A DNA stretch of 64,000 nt, from assembly GCA_000166095.1 (NCBI GenBank), contig CP002278.1, forward strand, positions 94,001 to 158,000, in the 5' to 3' direction. Origin of the DNA: Methanothermus fervidus DSM 2088 (GTDB taxonomy: Archaea; Methanobacteriota; Methanobacteria; DSM-2088; Methanothermaceae). Below, piece by piece: positions 18,089-28,095 of the stretch (positions are counted from its first letter, which is position 1; each line of letters begins with the position of its first letter). The translations under genes and the position numbers were made by a program. The notes beneath the pieces are model-generated. The model made no database searches. It had not been told where the DNA came from and saw nothing but the letters and a program-made list of their open reading frames with translations.

Positions 18089-20685
18089 TTGTGAAACAAG
18101 AAAGAAAATATTCAGATGCAGAAATTCATAATATACTGCACCCTTGGGTAAGTAAGTGGTTTAAAAAAACATTTAAAACATTTACACAGTCACAAAGATT
18201 AGCTGTACCAGAAATCCATAAGGGAAAAAATGTTTTAGTTTCTTCACCCACAGGATCTGGAAAAACTTTAACTGCATTTTTATCTGTAATAAGTGAATTA
18301 TGTAGGTTATCAGAGCGTGGAAAGTTAAAAGATAAGGTATATTGTATATATATTTCTCCATTGAGAGCTTTAGACAATGATATAGAAAAAAATCTTGAAA
18401 AACCTTTAGAAGAAATTAAAAAAATTGCTAAAAAAGATAATCATGATTTAAATATAAGAAAAGCTGTACGTACTGGTGATACACCACAATCTAAACGGTC
18501 AGCAATGCTTAGAAATCCTCCACATATTTTAATAACTACTCCTGAAACCCTGGCAATATTACTTACAGCTCCTAAATTTCGAAATAAACTTTCTGAAGTT
18601 AAATGGGTTATAGTGGATGAAATACATGCTTTAGCTGAAAATAAAAGAGGAGTACATTTATCTCTTTCTTTAGAAAGACTTCAACAAATAGCAGGGAATT
18701 TCACACGTATAGGATTATCAGCCACTGTGAATCCTTTAAAAGAAATTGCTAAGTTTTTAGTTGGTTATGAAGGTGAAAGATCTAGAGATTGTGTAATCGT
18801 GGATGTGGATTATAGAAAAAAATTAGATATTGAAGTTATATCACCAGTTAAAGACATCGTTGCTGCAGACCCTGAAGAAGTGAACAAATCTCTCTATGAA
18901 AAGCTTGATGAATTGATAAGTCAACATAAAACTACTTTAATCTTTACAAATACAAGAAGTGGAACTGAGGCTATAGTATATAATTTGAAAAAAAGATTTC
19001 CAGAAAAATATTCCGATGAAAATATAATGGCTCACCATTCTTCCCTTTCTAGAGAAGTTAGGCATAAAGTTGAAGAAAAACTTAAGAATGGTGAATTAAA
19101 AGCTGTAGTTTCATCTACATCCCTTGAATTAGGTATTGATATAGGTTACATTGATCTTGTTATTTTAGTCACTTCTCCAAAATCTGTGTCACGTGCACTT
19201 CAAAGGATAGGAAGAAGTGGACATAAGTTACATGAAAAATCTAAAGGCAGAATACTTGTTGTAGATAGGGATGATTTAGTTGAATGTTCATTATTGCTTA
19301 AGAATGCGTTAGAAGGTAAAATTGATAAAATACACATACCTAAAAATTGTCTTGACGTATTAGCTCAGCATATTTATGGTATGGCCATTGAGCATCCATG
19401 GGATATTGATCATGCATTTCATGTAATAAAAAATAGTTATTGTTACAGAAATTTAAGTAAAAAAGATTATATGCGTGTTTTAAAATATTTAGCAGGGGAG
19501 TATTCTGATCTAGAACAAAAAGATGTATATGCAAAAATCTGGTTAAATTATGAAGAAAACAGATTTGGTAGGCGTGGAAAATTAGCAAGAATGTTATATT
19601 CTACAAATGTTGGAACAATTCCTGATACTAGTTCTGTAGTTGTTAAATGTAAAGGAAAAATTGTTGGACGTATTGAAGAAGAATTTATGGAAAGGTTACA
19701 TAAAGGTGACACTTTTGTACTTGGAGGAAAAGTTTACAGATTCAATTATGCAAGAGGAATGACTGTTAATGTAACTCCTGCTGATGCTTTACCCACAATA
19801 CCTTCATGGTTTTCAGAACAACTACCATTGTCTTTTGATTTAGCAATGAAAATTCAATATTTCAGGGCAATGATGGAAACAAAATTTAGGATGGGAAAAA
19901 GTAAAGATGAAATCTTAAATTTCATACAAAAATTTCTATATGTAGATAAAAATGCTGCATATTCAATATATCGCTATTTCCAAGAACAATATCTTTATGC
20001 AGAAATTCCGCATGCAAAAAAATTATTAATAGAATATTATGAAGGTTTTGGTGGTAAAAAATTTGTAATATTCCATAGTTTATTTGGTAGACGTGTTAAT
20101 GAAGCTTTATCGAGGGCAATTGCGTATTTAGTATCAAAAGAATATAAAAAGGATGTAGCAATGTCTATATTAGACAACGGATTTTATTTACGCTCAGATG
20201 GTAAATTAAGGGTTATGAAGGCTCTCAAAAAATTAAAACCAAGTAATTTTAGAGATATATTATTGAAAGCTATTGACAAAACTGAAATATTGGTAAATCG
20301 TTTTAGACATTGTGCTGGGCGATCATTGATGATATTAAGAAGATACAAAGGTAGGGAAAAATCAGTTGGTAGACAACAAGTCAAAAGTAGGATATTGTTG
20401 AAATTTATTAAAAGATTAGACCCCGATTTTCCAATTTTAAAAGAAGCAAAAAGAGAAGTCATAGAAGATTATATGGATGTTAAAAATGCAACAAAAGTTG
20501 TTAAATGGATAAATAATGGTGATATACAAATAAAAGAAATAAATACCAAAATACCATCTCCATTTGCCTTTAACATTGTTGCACAAAGTTATTTAGATGT
20601 ACTAAAATATGATGAAAGAAGAGAATTTATAAAAAGAATGCATCAAGCAATCGTAGAAAAAATTAAATCGAATCAAGATCTTTAA
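18085..20685 (+). CDS. Lhr-type DEAD/DEAH-box helicase (Lhr-Core)
   Basis: Superfamily 2 helicase of 866 residues. Motif [10 protein letters not shown] is near residue 53, motif II is [10 protein letters not shown], motif III is GLSATVN and motif VI is QRIGRSGH. Large C-terminal winged-helix and Lhr-specific domains follow (for example [13 protein letters not shown]-like [15 protein letters not shown]). Lhr enzymes translocate 3' to 5' on single strands and unwind forks and hybrids. The length matches archaeal Lhr-Core, without the bacterial C-terminal extension. The gene is coupled to the upstream metallophosphoesterase and its end overlaps the convergent trmO gene by 23 bases. Confidence 0.93.
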   Translation: MIVKQERKYSDAEIHNILHPWVSKWFKKTFKTFTQSQRLAVPEIHKGKNVLVSSPTGSGKTLTAFLSVISELCRLSERGKLKDKVYCIYISPLRALDNDIEKNLEKPLEEIKKIAKKDNHDLNIRKAVRTGDTPQSKRSAMLRNPPHILITTPETLAILLTAPKFRNKLSEVKWVIVDEIHALAENKRGVHLSLSLERLQQIAGNFTRIGLSATVNPLKEIAKFLVGYEGERSRDCVIVDVDYRKKLDIEVISPVKDIVAADPEEVNKSLYEKLDELISQHKTTLIFTNTRSGTEAIVYNLKKRFPEKYSDENIMAHHSSLSREVRHKVEEKLKNGELKAVVSSTSLELGIDIGYIDLVILVTSPKSVSRALQRIGRSGHKLHEKSKGRILVVDRDDLVECSLLLKNALEGKIDKIHIPKNCLDVLAQHIYGMAIEHPWDIDHAFHVIKNSYCYRNLSKKDYMRVLKYLAGEYSDLEQKDVYAKIWLNYEENRFGRRGKLARMLYSTNVGTIPDTSSVVVKCKGKIVGRIEEEFMERLHKGDTFVLGGKVYRFNYARGMTVNVTPADALPTIPSWFSEQLPLSFDLAMKIQYFRAMMETKFRMGKSKDEILNFIQKFLYVDKNAAYSIYRYFQEQYLYAEIPHAKKLLIEYYEGFGGKKFVIFHSLFGRRVNEALSRAIAYLVSKEYKKDVAMSILDNGFYLRSDGKLRVMKALKKLKPSNFRDILLKAIDKTEILVNRFRHCAGRSLMILRRYKGREKSVGRQQVKSRILLKFIKRLDPDFPILKEAKREVIEDYMDVKNATKVVKWINNGDIQIKEINTKIPSPFAFNIVAQSYLDVLKYDERREFIKRMHQAIVEKIKSNQDL

Positions 20686-21040
20686 AGTATGGTTTTATGT
20701 CTATTATTGGTGATCCATTTAATGCATCTAACCATTTAACAATTAGTTTATTTCCCTCCACTTTTTCTAATTTAACTAAACACATGCCAATTGGATTTGG
20801 TCTGTCTGGAGACCTTGTTGCAAACACTCCTCCTCTTTTAACCACCAAAACATCTCTATTTCCTCTATCCATCCAATAAAGCACGATAAGGTATTTATAT
20901 TTTTCGATGCCTTTTAATCCATCCCTATATTTTTTAAATATTTTTATAATGCTTTTATTTTCACTACGTCTCCCTTGTCTTGGGGCTTCTTTTCTTTTAT
21001 TATATTGAGATTTTACGATGCCTATCGGATATAATTCCAT
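20663..21040 (-). CDS. TrmO-type tRNA methyltransferase (TsaA/YaeB family)
   Basis: A protein of 125 residues starting [13 protein letters not shown], with [10 protein letters not shown] and the family signature [17 protein letters not shown]. TrmO uses AdoMet to methylate N6-threonylcarbamoyl-A37 of certain tRNAs. The length equals the core domain, without the C-terminal extension of E. coli TrmO. The start is fixed by the conserved N-terminus. The promoter must overlap that of the divergent FAD gene. Family call is strong; tRNA specificity in Archaea is inferred. Confidence 0.85.
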   Translation of the reverse strand: MELYPIGIVKSQYNKRKEAPRQGRRSENKSIIKIFKKYRDGLKGIEKYKYLIVLYWMDRGNRDVLVVKRGGVFATRSPDRPNPIGMCLVKLEKVEGNKLIVKWLDALNGSPIIDIKPYFKDLDSI

Positions 21041-21070
21041 ACTTTTATATTTTTCTTTTTTACAAATAAT

Positions 21071-22456
21071 ATGTTTATGAAAACCGATGTTGTAATAATT
21101 GGTGCAGGTCCTGCAGGACTTCTTGCAGCTAATGAATTAAGTGATTATTTTAATGTAATTGTCATTGATAAAGGAAAAGACATTGATAAAAGGGTTTGTT
21201 TAGCATTAAAAGATGGTAAATGTAGAAGATGTTCACCATGCAATATAATGAGTGGCATGGGTGGTGCTGGAGGACTATCTGATGGAAAACTAAATTTAGA
21301 TCCTAATATTGGTGGAAATTTGACAGAATTTGTATCAAAAAAAGAGGCTATGGAACTCATAAGAGAAGTGGATGAATTTTTTGTAAAGCATGGTGCTCCA
21401 AAAAAATTATATATCCCCAATGAAGATAAAGCTTTAGAAATTTCAAAAAAAGCTGCAGCTCATGGAATAAAATTTATACCTATTGTACAAAGACATATAG
21501 GGTCTGATAGGACACAAAAAGTCATTAAATCTATTAAAAATGACTTAGAAAGTAGAGGAGTAAAATTTATTTTAGAAACCGAAGTGTTAAAAATTATTTG
21601 TGATAAAAATAAAGTTAAAGGTGTATTAGTAAGAAAAGGAAATAAAAAGTTTGAGATAGAATGTAAGTATTTAATAGCAGCTCCTGGTAGAGGTGGCATG
21701 AGATGGTTTTCAAAAGAATTAAAAAATCTAGGAATACCTGTTAAGCATAATCCTGTTGATATAGGTGTTAGGGTCGAAGTACCACATATCGTTATGGATC
21801 CTGTAACTTCAGTTACTTGGGATCCAAAATTTCATATAATAACAAAAACTTATGATGATTTTGTAAGAACTTTTTGTGTATGCAATAGAGGTTTTGTGGT
21901 AGAAGAAGTTTATGATAATTTTATAGGTGTAAATGGACATTCAATGCAGCATAAAAAATCTGAGAACACTAATTTTGCATTTTTAGTGAATGTTAAACTT
22001 ACAGAACCTATAGAGAATACATCAGCTTATGCATCTTCAATAGCAAGAACTTCAACTACTCTCGGTGGAGGAAAACCTCTTATACAAAGATTGGGTGATC
22101 TGAGAAAAGGCAGAAGGTCTACATGGAAAAGAATAAAAAGGAGTAATGTAAATCCTACTTTGAAACATGTAACACCTGGAGATATAGCCATGGCATATCC
22201 ATATAGGATAATCAAAAATATAATAGAAGGATTAGAAATGCTTGACAATGTTGTTCCAGGCGTGGCATCTGATTCAACATTACTTTATGCACCTGAAATT
22301 AAATTATATGCAATGAGAGTCATGACTGATTCTAAAATGAGAACAAAAATAGAAGGATTATATGCCGTGGGAGATGGTGCTGGAGTATCTAGAGGCATAG
22401 TTGGAGCTGCAGTAACTGGAATAATAGCTGCAAGGTCAATAATAGCTGAAACATGA
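21071..22456 (+). CDS. FAD-dependent dehydrogenase (COG2509-like)
   Basis: An NAD(P)/FAD oxidoreductase of 461 residues. The N-terminal dinucleotide fold reads VVIIGAGPAGLLAANEL, followed by a Cys-rich CRRCSPCNIMSGMGGAGG and a C-terminal GLYAVGDGAGVSRGIVGAAVTGI that closes the FAD site. It resembles uncharacterised flavoproteins of methanogens; substrate unknown. A TATA-like TTTTATAT at 21043-21050 lies about 25-30 bases before ATG 21071 and ATG 21077, so translation may be leaderless or nearly so from either. Confidence 0.82.
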   Translation: MFMKTDVVIIGAGPAGLLAANELSDYFNVIVIDKGKDIDKRVCLALKDGKCRRCSPCNIMSGMGGAGGLSDGKLNLDPNIGGNLTEFVSKKEAMELIREVDEFFVKHGAPKKLYIPNEDKALEISKKAAAHGIKFIPIVQRHIGSDRTQKVIKSIKNDLESRGVKFILETEVLKIICDKNKVKGVLVRKGNKKFEIECKYLIAAPGRGGMRWFSKELKNLGIPVKHNPVDIGVRVEVPHIVMDPVTSVTWDPKFHIITKTYDDFVRTFCVCNRGFVVEEVYDNFIGVNGHSMQHKKSENTNFAFLVNVKLTEPIENTSAYASSIARTSTTLGGGKPLIQRLGDLRKGRRSTWKRIKRSNVNPTLKHVTPGDIAMAYPYRIIKNIIEGLEMLDNVVPGVASDSTLLYAPEIKLYAMRVMTDSKMRTKIEGLYAVGDGAGVSRGIVGAAVTGIIAARSIIAET

Positions 22457-22481
22457 AAGTTAAATTTTTGGAGGATTGGTA

Positions 22482-23006
22482 ATGCCACCTCTTGACAAAA
22501 TATCTAGTTTAAAGGAATATATTCCAATTAAGAGGAAAAAGAAAAAAGAAGGAGCAGGAAACATTGGATTACTGGTCGATGGTCCTAACATGCTTAGAAA
22601 AGAATTTAAGTTGAACTTAGAGCAAGTTAAAGAAATTTTATCTGAGTATGGTAATTTAAAGGTTGGGAAAGTTCTTTTAAATCAATATGCTTCCGATAAA
22701 CTAATTGAGGCAATTTCAAACCAAGGTTTTTCACCTATAGTTGTTGCTGGAGATACTGATGTTTATATGGCCATTGAGGCCATGGAATTAATATATAATC
22801 CTAACATAGATATTATCGCATTAATGACACGTGATGCTGATTTTCTACCCATAATAAACAAGGCAAAAGAAAATGGGAAAGAAACTATAGTAATTGGTGC
22901 TGAACCAGGCTTTAGCGTTGCTTTAAAAAATGCAGCAGACCATACTATTATATTAAGAAGTAAAAAAGAAGGAAATGAAGATGAGGATAGTAAAAACTCA
23001 GGTTGA
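22482..23006 (+). CDS. NYN-domain (LabA/DUF88-like) putative RNase
   Basis: About 174 residues. After a basic N-terminus, [48 protein letters not shown] and [17 protein letters not shown] carry the acidic residues of the PIN-like NYN nuclease fold. RNA cleavage or tRNA/rRNA processing is likely by family, but unproven. ATG 22482 is taken since GGAGG lies shortly before it; TTG 22476 is closer than usual. Its end overlaps the next gene. Confidence 0.8.
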   Translation: MPPLDKISSLKEYIPIKRKKKKEGAGNIGLLVDGPNMLRKEFKLNLEQVKEILSEYGNLKVGKVLLNQYASDKLIEAISNQGFSPIVVAGDTDVYMAIEAMELIYNPNIDIIALMTRDADFLPIINKAKENGKETIVIGAEPGFSVALKNAADHTIILRSKKEGNEDEDSKNSG

Positions 23007-24132
23007 TGAAACCAAAAAAAGAGAAAATGCACTTAGAATCATCAGATCAATGATCAAAAAGAAAGGTAGAGAATCTCTTTTTGACTTAACAGGATTATCA
23101 GGCGGATATCCAATTAAAGAAGAAGATATAAAAATTTTGGAGACATATGTAGGACCTGCAATTTTTGAAGAAAAATTACAAGAACTTGGTAAAAAGCACT
23201 TGGGTGGAGAAAAAGTTTTAGCTTTTAACAGGACCACTAGCGGTATATTAGCAACGATATTAACTTTTGCAAAGGTTGGAACATATGTTGTTCATTACTT
23301 ACCCAAGCCACCATCTCATCCATCAATACCAAAAAGCGTTAAATTAGCTGGAGCAAAATACTTAGAATATTATGATGTAAAAGATTTTCCAGATAATACG
23401 TCTTTGATTATTATAACTGGAGCTACTATGGATTTAGATGTAATGCCAACTGAAAATTTTGAAAAAATTGTTAAAATGTCTGGAGATATACCTGTGTTTG
23501 TTGACGATGCTTCTGGAGCTAGAGTGAGAACAGTATTGTATGGACAACCAACTGCAATTGAATTAGGAGCTGATTTAGTTATAACAAGCACTGATAAATT
23601 AATGAATGGCCCTCGTGGAGGTTTAATGTCAGGTAAAAAAGAATTAATCAATAAAATTAAATCTACTGCCCATCAGTTAGGTTTAGAAGCACAACCACCA
23701 TTAATGGCAGGAATGGTAAGGGCTTTAGAAGAATTTAATCCAAATTTATTAAAAAAATCAATTAAAAGAAAAAGAAAACTTAGGAAATTGCTTGAAAAAG
23801 ACTTTGAGGGAGTTGAAGAAACACCCACTGGTATAAAAATCGAACCTGAATATTTAAAACAAAAAATAAAGACTGACTTAAGTTCAAAGGATTTGGCATT
23901 TTTATTTTCAATGATTTTACTTCGTTCAGGTATTATAACAATCCCTGCAGTAGGAATGCCAGGTGCATCTACTACAATAAGATTAGATTTATCATCAAAG
24001 GATGCAGAGAGAATTAAGTTAGAAGAACTCAAGACGATCTTTTTAGATGCCTTTTCAAAATTGAAAGATATTGTCAAGTCACCTGAAAGATGCAAAGAAA
24101 TAATTTACGGTGCCAAAAATGATCAAAATTGA
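22981..24132 (+). CDS. SelA-like PLP protein (UPF0425 / MJ0158-like family)
   Basis: About 383 residues in the aspartate aminotransferase fold. The PLP lysine is probably in [20 protein letters not shown], with [10 protein letters not shown] as the cofactor Asp region. The family is related to selenocysteine synthase SelA, but the Methanocaldococcus member MJ0158 is reported not to act as SelA, so the reaction is unknown. ATG 22981 follows AAGGA by six bases. It lies in a run with the NYN gene and rtcA. Confidence 0.8.
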   Translation: MRIVKTQVDETKKRENALRIIRSMIKKKGRESLFDLTGLSGGYPIKEEDIKILETYVGPAIFEEKLQELGKKHLGGEKVLAFNRTTSGILATILTFAKVGTYVVHYLPKPPSHPSIPKSVKLAGAKYLEYYDVKDFPDNTSLIIITGATMDLDVMPTENFEKIVKMSGDIPVFVDDASGARVRTVLYGQPTAIELGADLVITSTDKLMNGPRGGLMSGKKELINKIKSTAHQLGLEAQPPLMAGMVRALEEFNPNLLKKSIKRKRKLRKLLEKDFEGVEETPTGIKIEPEYLKQKIKTDLSSKDLAFLFSMILLRSGIITIPAVGMPGASTTIRLDLSSKDAERIKLEELKTIFLDAFSKLKDIVKSPERCKEIIYGAKNDQN

Positions 24133-25132
24133 TGGATCATATGGCGAAGGTGGCGGTGCATTAGTAAGGGTAGCAACAGCATTATCAGCATTAACAAAAA
24201 AAACAATAAGAATAGACAATATTAGGGCAAATCGTCCAAGAAAAGGTTTATCACACCAACATTTGAATGCAATCGAAGCTGTTTCAAAATTATGTAATGC
24301 AGAAGTTGATGGACTAAAATTAGGATCAACCACAATTATTTTTTCTCCAAAAGAATTAGAAGGAGGATCTTTAAATGTTAATATTGGAACGGCTGGAAGC
24401 ATTGGGTTAGTATTACAAGCTTTGATGATTCCTGCAGCATTTTCAGAATCAAAAACTAAGATAACCATCACTGGGGGAACTGATGTAAAATGGGCCCCCC
24501 CTATAGATTACATTTCTAATGTTACATTACCTATATTGAAAAAAATGGGTTACAAAGGAAAAATATCTCTTTTAAGGAGAGGATATTATCCTAAAGGTGG
24601 AGGAAAGGTTATAGCAGAAATTAAACCTATAAAAAAATTAAAGCCATTAAAACTTATAGAAAGTGAAATAGAATCTATAGAAGGAATATCTTATGCTAGT
24701 AACCTTCCAAAACATGTTGCAGATAGACAAGCAAAGTCTGCTTATAATATACTCAAAAAAACTGGTTTAGATATAGATATAGATGTAAGGCATGATAATG
24801 AATCTTTGTCTCCAGGTTCAGGCATTGTTTTATGGGCAAAAGGAAACACAAGGATTGGTAGTAGTTCATTAGGAGAAAGAGGTAAAAGAGCTGAAATAGT
24901 TGGCAAAGAAGCTGCTAAAGAATTATTGAATTTTTTAAATTCTGGGGCTCCTCTAGATAAATATATGGGTGATCAAATAATACCTTATATTTCACTAACA
25001 GAAAATTCCAAGGTCAGGACTGCTGAATTTACATTACATGCACACACAAATGTTTACGTTGTTAAAAAAATTCTTGGAAAGGAGTTAAAAATAGAAAATG
25101 GTTTAGGAAAAATTACTACAATTTCAACTTAA
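24119..25132 (+). CDS. rtcA: RNA 3'-terminal phosphate cyclase
   Basis: Converts RNA 3'-phosphate ends to 2',3'-cyclic phosphate using ATP. The start [13 protein letters not shown] is typical, as are RANRPRKGLSHQHL, GTAGSIGLVLQ, RRGYYPKGGG and the C-terminal HAHTNVYVVK with the adenylylated His region. The usual GGGQ near the N-terminus is GGGA here. ATG 24119 is preferred over GTG 24110 because it matches the conserved N-terminus. The 3' end overlaps birA by 9 bases on the other strand. Confidence 0.95.
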   Translation: MIKIDGSYGEGGGALVRVATALSALTKKTIRIDNIRANRPRKGLSHQHLNAIEAVSKLCNAEVDGLKLGSTTIIFSPKELEGGSLNVNIGTAGSIGLVLQALMIPAAFSESKTKITITGGTDVKWAPPIDYISNVTLPILKKMGYKGKISLLRRGYYPKGGGKVIAEIKPIKKLKPLKLIESEIESIEGISYASNLPKHVADRQAKSAYNILKKTGLDIDIDVRHDNESLSPGSGIVLWAKGNTRIGSSSLGERGKRAEIVGKEAAKELLNFLNSGAPLDKYMGDQIIPYISLTENSKVRTAEFTLHAHTNVYVVKKILGKELKIENGLGKITTIST

Positions 25133-26080
25133 GTGTATACATGCACCAGAAAAAATTTTTTTAAGTCTTCCATCATCTAGTTCTAAAATTAAAGCACCAT
25201 CTTTTGTTACACCAACAGCTTCTCCTCTTATTCTCTTACCAAATTTTTTCCTGATTTCTACGTAACTTCCTATTGTTTTAGATAAGGCTCTCCATTCCTT
25301 AAGTATTTCTTGAAATTTTCCAGCTTTGAATTTTTCATATACTTTTTCAAATTCATATAAAAACTCACATAAAACATCTACTAAAGGTACTTCTTTACCT
25401 AATTCTTCTTTTATAGATGTTGCACCTTCTTGAAGTTCTATAGGGAAAGAATTTATATCTACATTTATGTCTATTCCAACTCCTACAATGACATATTCAA
25501 GAGATTCATTTCTAGAATATGATTCTGTTAATATGCCACAAACTTTTTTATTACCTATCAACACGTCGTTTGGCCATTTGATTCCAACATCTAAATTTTT
25601 AAATAATTTTTTCAAAGTTTTGGCAACCGCAACTGCAGTCATTAAAGTTATTTGTGGAGCATTGACAGCTGGAATGTCTGGTTTTAATATTATCGATGTC
25701 CAAATTCCTCCTTTGGGAGATATCCATTCTTTGTTTTCTCTTCCTCTTCCTCTGGTTTGGACCTGAGCTAGTACTATTGTGCCTTCTTCTTCACCTTTCT
25801 CAGCTAATTTTTTTGCTGTGAGGTTTGTTGAATCAACTATGTCAAAATAATAAATATTTCTTCCAATGTAATTTGTTTTTAATTTAGATTTTATCAATGA
25901 TGGTAAAAGTAAATTATGAGAATTTTTAAGTTTATATTTATCTTTATGTATTTTTAAATAATTTTTTAATTTTTCTATGATTTTGTCAAATTCTTTTTCA
26001 TCTATGCCTAATTCAGAAACTATGTCTTTCTTTGAAACTTCTTTTTTTTCATATAAAAAATTTAAAACCTTTTCTTTCAT
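25124..26080 (-). CDS. birA: Biotin-protein ligase with N-terminal HTH domain
   Basis: A protein of 318 residues. An N-terminal helix-turn-helix of about 60 residues ([21 protein letters not shown]) precedes the ligase domain. This has [10 protein letters not shown], the biotinyl-AMP loop [31 protein letters not shown] and a C-terminal SH3-like part. It attaches biotin to the biotin carrier domain of pyruvate carboxylase subunit B; pycA is directly upstream (ATGA overlap). The HTH suggests it may also repress its own operon, as E. coli BirA does. Confidence 0.96.
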   Translation of the reverse strand: MKEKVLNFLYEKKEVSKKDIVSELGIDEKEFDKIIEKLKNYLKIHKDKYKLKNSHNLLLPSLIKSKLKTNYIGRNIYYFDIVDSTNLTAKKLAEKGEEEGTIVLAQVQTRGRGRENKEWISPKGGIWTSIILKPDIPAVNAPQITLMTAVAVAKTLKKLFKNLDVGIKWPNDVLIGNKKVCGILTESYSRNESLEYVIVGVGIDINVDINSFPIELQEGATSIKEELGKEVPLVDVLCEFLYEFEKVYEKFKAGKFQEILKEWRALSKTIGSYVEIRKKFGKRIRGEAVGVTKDGALILELDDGRLKKIFSGACIHLS

Positions 26081-27567
26081 TTATTTTCACCTTTCTTCTG
26101 AATATGTGCAATATAGCTACCAATTGCTGCTGTAATAGCAGCCACTTTTTTTGGTGGTAAAAACGTTGAAACTTGTCTAGAAACTCTTTCACGATCTTTC
26201 TCTATTATCTTTTTCATTTCCTCTTCAATTCTCTTTTTATGTTGATCCACAAATTGCGTGTGTAATTCTCCTTTTACAAATAAAGGATCTACCATCATAG
26301 CTTTATGAAAGGGTATTGTTGTTTTAACACCGATTATTATGTATTCACTTAATGCTCTTCTCATCCTAACAATTGCTTCTTTTCGATTTCTACCCCACAC
26401 TATAAGTTTTGATATCATTGAATCATAAAAACTGGGTATTTCATAACCCATATAAACTCCACTATCAACTCTTACTCCAATTCCTCCAGGAGACCTATAA
26501 CCTGTTATTTTCCCAGGACATGGTTGAAAATCTGATAAAGGATCTTCTGCATTTATTCTGCATTCGATTGCATGACCATTAATTTTAACATCTTTTTGTG
26601 TTATATTCAATTCTTCTCCAGCAGCTATTTTTATTTGTTCTTTTACGATGTCAATTCCTGTAACGGCTTCAGTTACTGGATGTTCAACTTGTATTCTTGT
26701 ATTCATTTCAAGAAAATAAAAATTACCATCTGCATACAAAAACTCAAAGGTTCCTGCATTTGTATATCCAATTTCTTTTGTAGCATTGACAACCATAGAT
26801 CCTATTTTTTCCCTTAATTCTTTATTTACTATAGGGGATGGTGCCTCTTCTATCAATTTTTGATGTCTTCTCTGTATAGAGCATTCTCTATCTCCTAAAT
26901 GTATAGCATTCCCATGTTCATCTGCAAGTACTTGAAATTCAATATGTCTTGGTTTCTCAAAATATTTTTCAATGTAGACTCTAGAATCTCCAAATACAGA
27001 TTTTGCAAGAGATTTAGCAGACTCCATGGCTCTTTCCATTTCATCTTCTTCATATACTGTTCTCATTCCTACCCCGCCACCACCTGCAGCAGCTTTTATT
27101 ATCACAGGATACCCTATTTCATCTGCTATTTTTAAAGCTTTCTTTACGCTTTTCACACCTTTCTCAGTTCCAGGGATGGTAGGTACCCCAACTTTACTCA
27201 TTAATTTTTTTGCAGCTATTTTATCTCCCATAGTTTTCATTATTGATGCAGATGGACCAATAAATTTTATACCACGCTTTTCACATTCTTTTGGTAATTT
27301 AGGATTTTCAGCTAGAAAACCGTATCCTGGATGAATAGCGTCTGCACCTGCTTCTTCAGCTACAGAAACAATTTTTTCGACATTTAAATAACTTTGAGAT
27401 GGATGAGAACCACCTATATGATAAGCTTCATCTGCATAATTAGTGAAGAGAGCTTTTTTGTCTGCATCAGAATAAACAGCAACAGTGTTAATATCTAATT
27501 CTCTACAGGCTCTCATAACCCGTATGGCTATTTCTCCACGGTTTGCTACAAGTACTTTTTCGAACAT
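26077..27567 (-). CDS. pycA: Pyruvate carboxylase subunit A (biotin carboxylase)
   Basis: A 496-residue ATP-grasp enzyme that carboxylates biotin with bicarbonate. Signatures are [17 protein letters not shown] at the start, [33 protein letters not shown] and the [14 protein letters not shown] motif. In methanogens the separate A and B subunits make oxaloacetate for the incomplete reductive citrate path. GGAGG lies about nine bases before the ATG. The leader upstream derives from a decayed TnpB element (see 27583-27840). PycB is not in the window. Confidence 0.97.
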   Translation of the reverse strand: MFEKVLVANRGEIAIRVMRACRELDINTVAVYSDADKKALFTNYADEAYHIGGSHPSQSYLNVEKIVSVAEEAGADAIHPGYGFLAENPKLPKECEKRGIKFIGPSASIMKTMGDKIAAKKLMSKVGVPTIPGTEKGVKSVKKALKIADEIGYPVIIKAAAGGGGVGMRTVYEEDEMERAMESAKSLAKSVFGDSRVYIEKYFEKPRHIEFQVLADEHGNAIHLGDRECSIQRRHQKLIEEAPSPIVNKELREKIGSMVVNATKEIGYTNAGTFEFLYADGNFYFLEMNTRIQVEHPVTEAVTGIDIVKEQIKIAAGEELNITQKDVKINGHAIECRINAEDPLSDFQPCPGKITGYRSPGGIGVRVDSGVYMGYEIPSFYDSMISKLIVWGRNRKEAIVRMRRALSEYIIIGVKTTIPFHKAMMVDPLFVKGELHTQFVDQHKKRIEEEMKKIIEKDRERVSRQVSTFLPPKKVAAITAAIGSYIAHIQKKGENK

Positions 27568-27582
27568 GAGAATACATCCTCC

Positions 27583-27640
27583 TACCTCAAAAACTATAAT
27601 GGAGTATTCCCCATGGAGCTTCCTGCTTCATCAAGAAAAC
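27583..27640 (-). mobile_element. Right-end/omega-RNA-like segment of a decayed IS200/IS605-type element
   Basis: On the minus strand, directly after the TnpB remnant stop, GATGAAGCAGGAAGCTCC is followed by a hairpin ATGGGG-AATA-CTCCAT (six pairs, one wobble). The GAAGCAGGAAGC block plus terminal hairpin is characteristic of the right end of TnpB-carrying IS605-family elements, where the omega-RNA scaffold ends. It lies in the leader of pycA, about 20 bases before its ribosome binding site. Boundaries are approximate. Confidence 0.65.
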
Positions 27641-27840
27641 TTACCTGAGACTATAAGAGCTGTCCCATCCCCTCAACAGTATTCTACATGCTAATATATA
27701 ATTTCTCTTATATATTAATCCTTTCGATGTTTCTCTTGGATTTACCTTCTTAATTATCCATCTAGAACCTTCTTTCCAAGCTCATGATTTCTAGCCATAT
27801 TTCTTATCCTTATCCTTAAATCTTCAACGCATAGGTATAT
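27641..27840 (-). pseudogene. TnpB C-terminal remnant (IS200/IS605 family)
   Basis: In two minus-strand frames the DNA still reads TnpB signatures. VEDLRIRIRNMARNHELGKK (from 27828) matches the RuvC-Glu region. After a frameshift, WIIKKVNPRETSK (from 27760) is followed by NYILACRILLRGWDSS and a stop at 27641, matching the C-terminal end after the zinc finger. The zinc finger itself is deleted, as are all N-terminal parts. No transposase (TnpA) is nearby. The copy is clearly inactive as a nuclease. Confidence 0.75.
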
Positions 27841-28095
27841 TCATGAAGAAAAGTAATGGATTGATATATAGTTTTCTTAATTTATAGAGTATTTTTGGAG
27901 AGGAAAAAGAAGGAGTAAGAGAGAGTTGTGTATATTTTTTTAGAATAAGTGTTAGTTTTGTACTTCATCTATATAAATACTTTTCTTATTTCATCCCTGA
28001 TAGAAATAAGATCTTTTTTTATGATTGCTATTTTCTTTTCATTTTTTTTAACGAAAATTGTGTTTGTAAAAAAAATAAGATAATATAAAAAAGAA
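27841..28095. other. Non-coding stretch, nothing recognised
   Basis: These 255 bases hold no open frame of note, no tRNA and no C/D boxes. A TATA-like CTATATAAATAC is present near 27967-27978, and a purine-rich tract near 27895-27925. Together with the TnpB debris, this makes the 27568-28095 gap the longest intergenic region in the window. Confidence 0.5.

Noticed and set aside
22981-24132. Selenocysteine synthase (SelA)
   Set aside because: The SelA-like PLP protein belongs to the MJ0158-type family reported to lack that role. Archaea use the SepSecS route, and no selenoprotein signal is visible here.
27841-28095. Possible CRISPR, tRNA or further C/D box RNA in the long gap
   Set aside because: No regular repeats, no cloverleaf and no C/D box order found on either strand.
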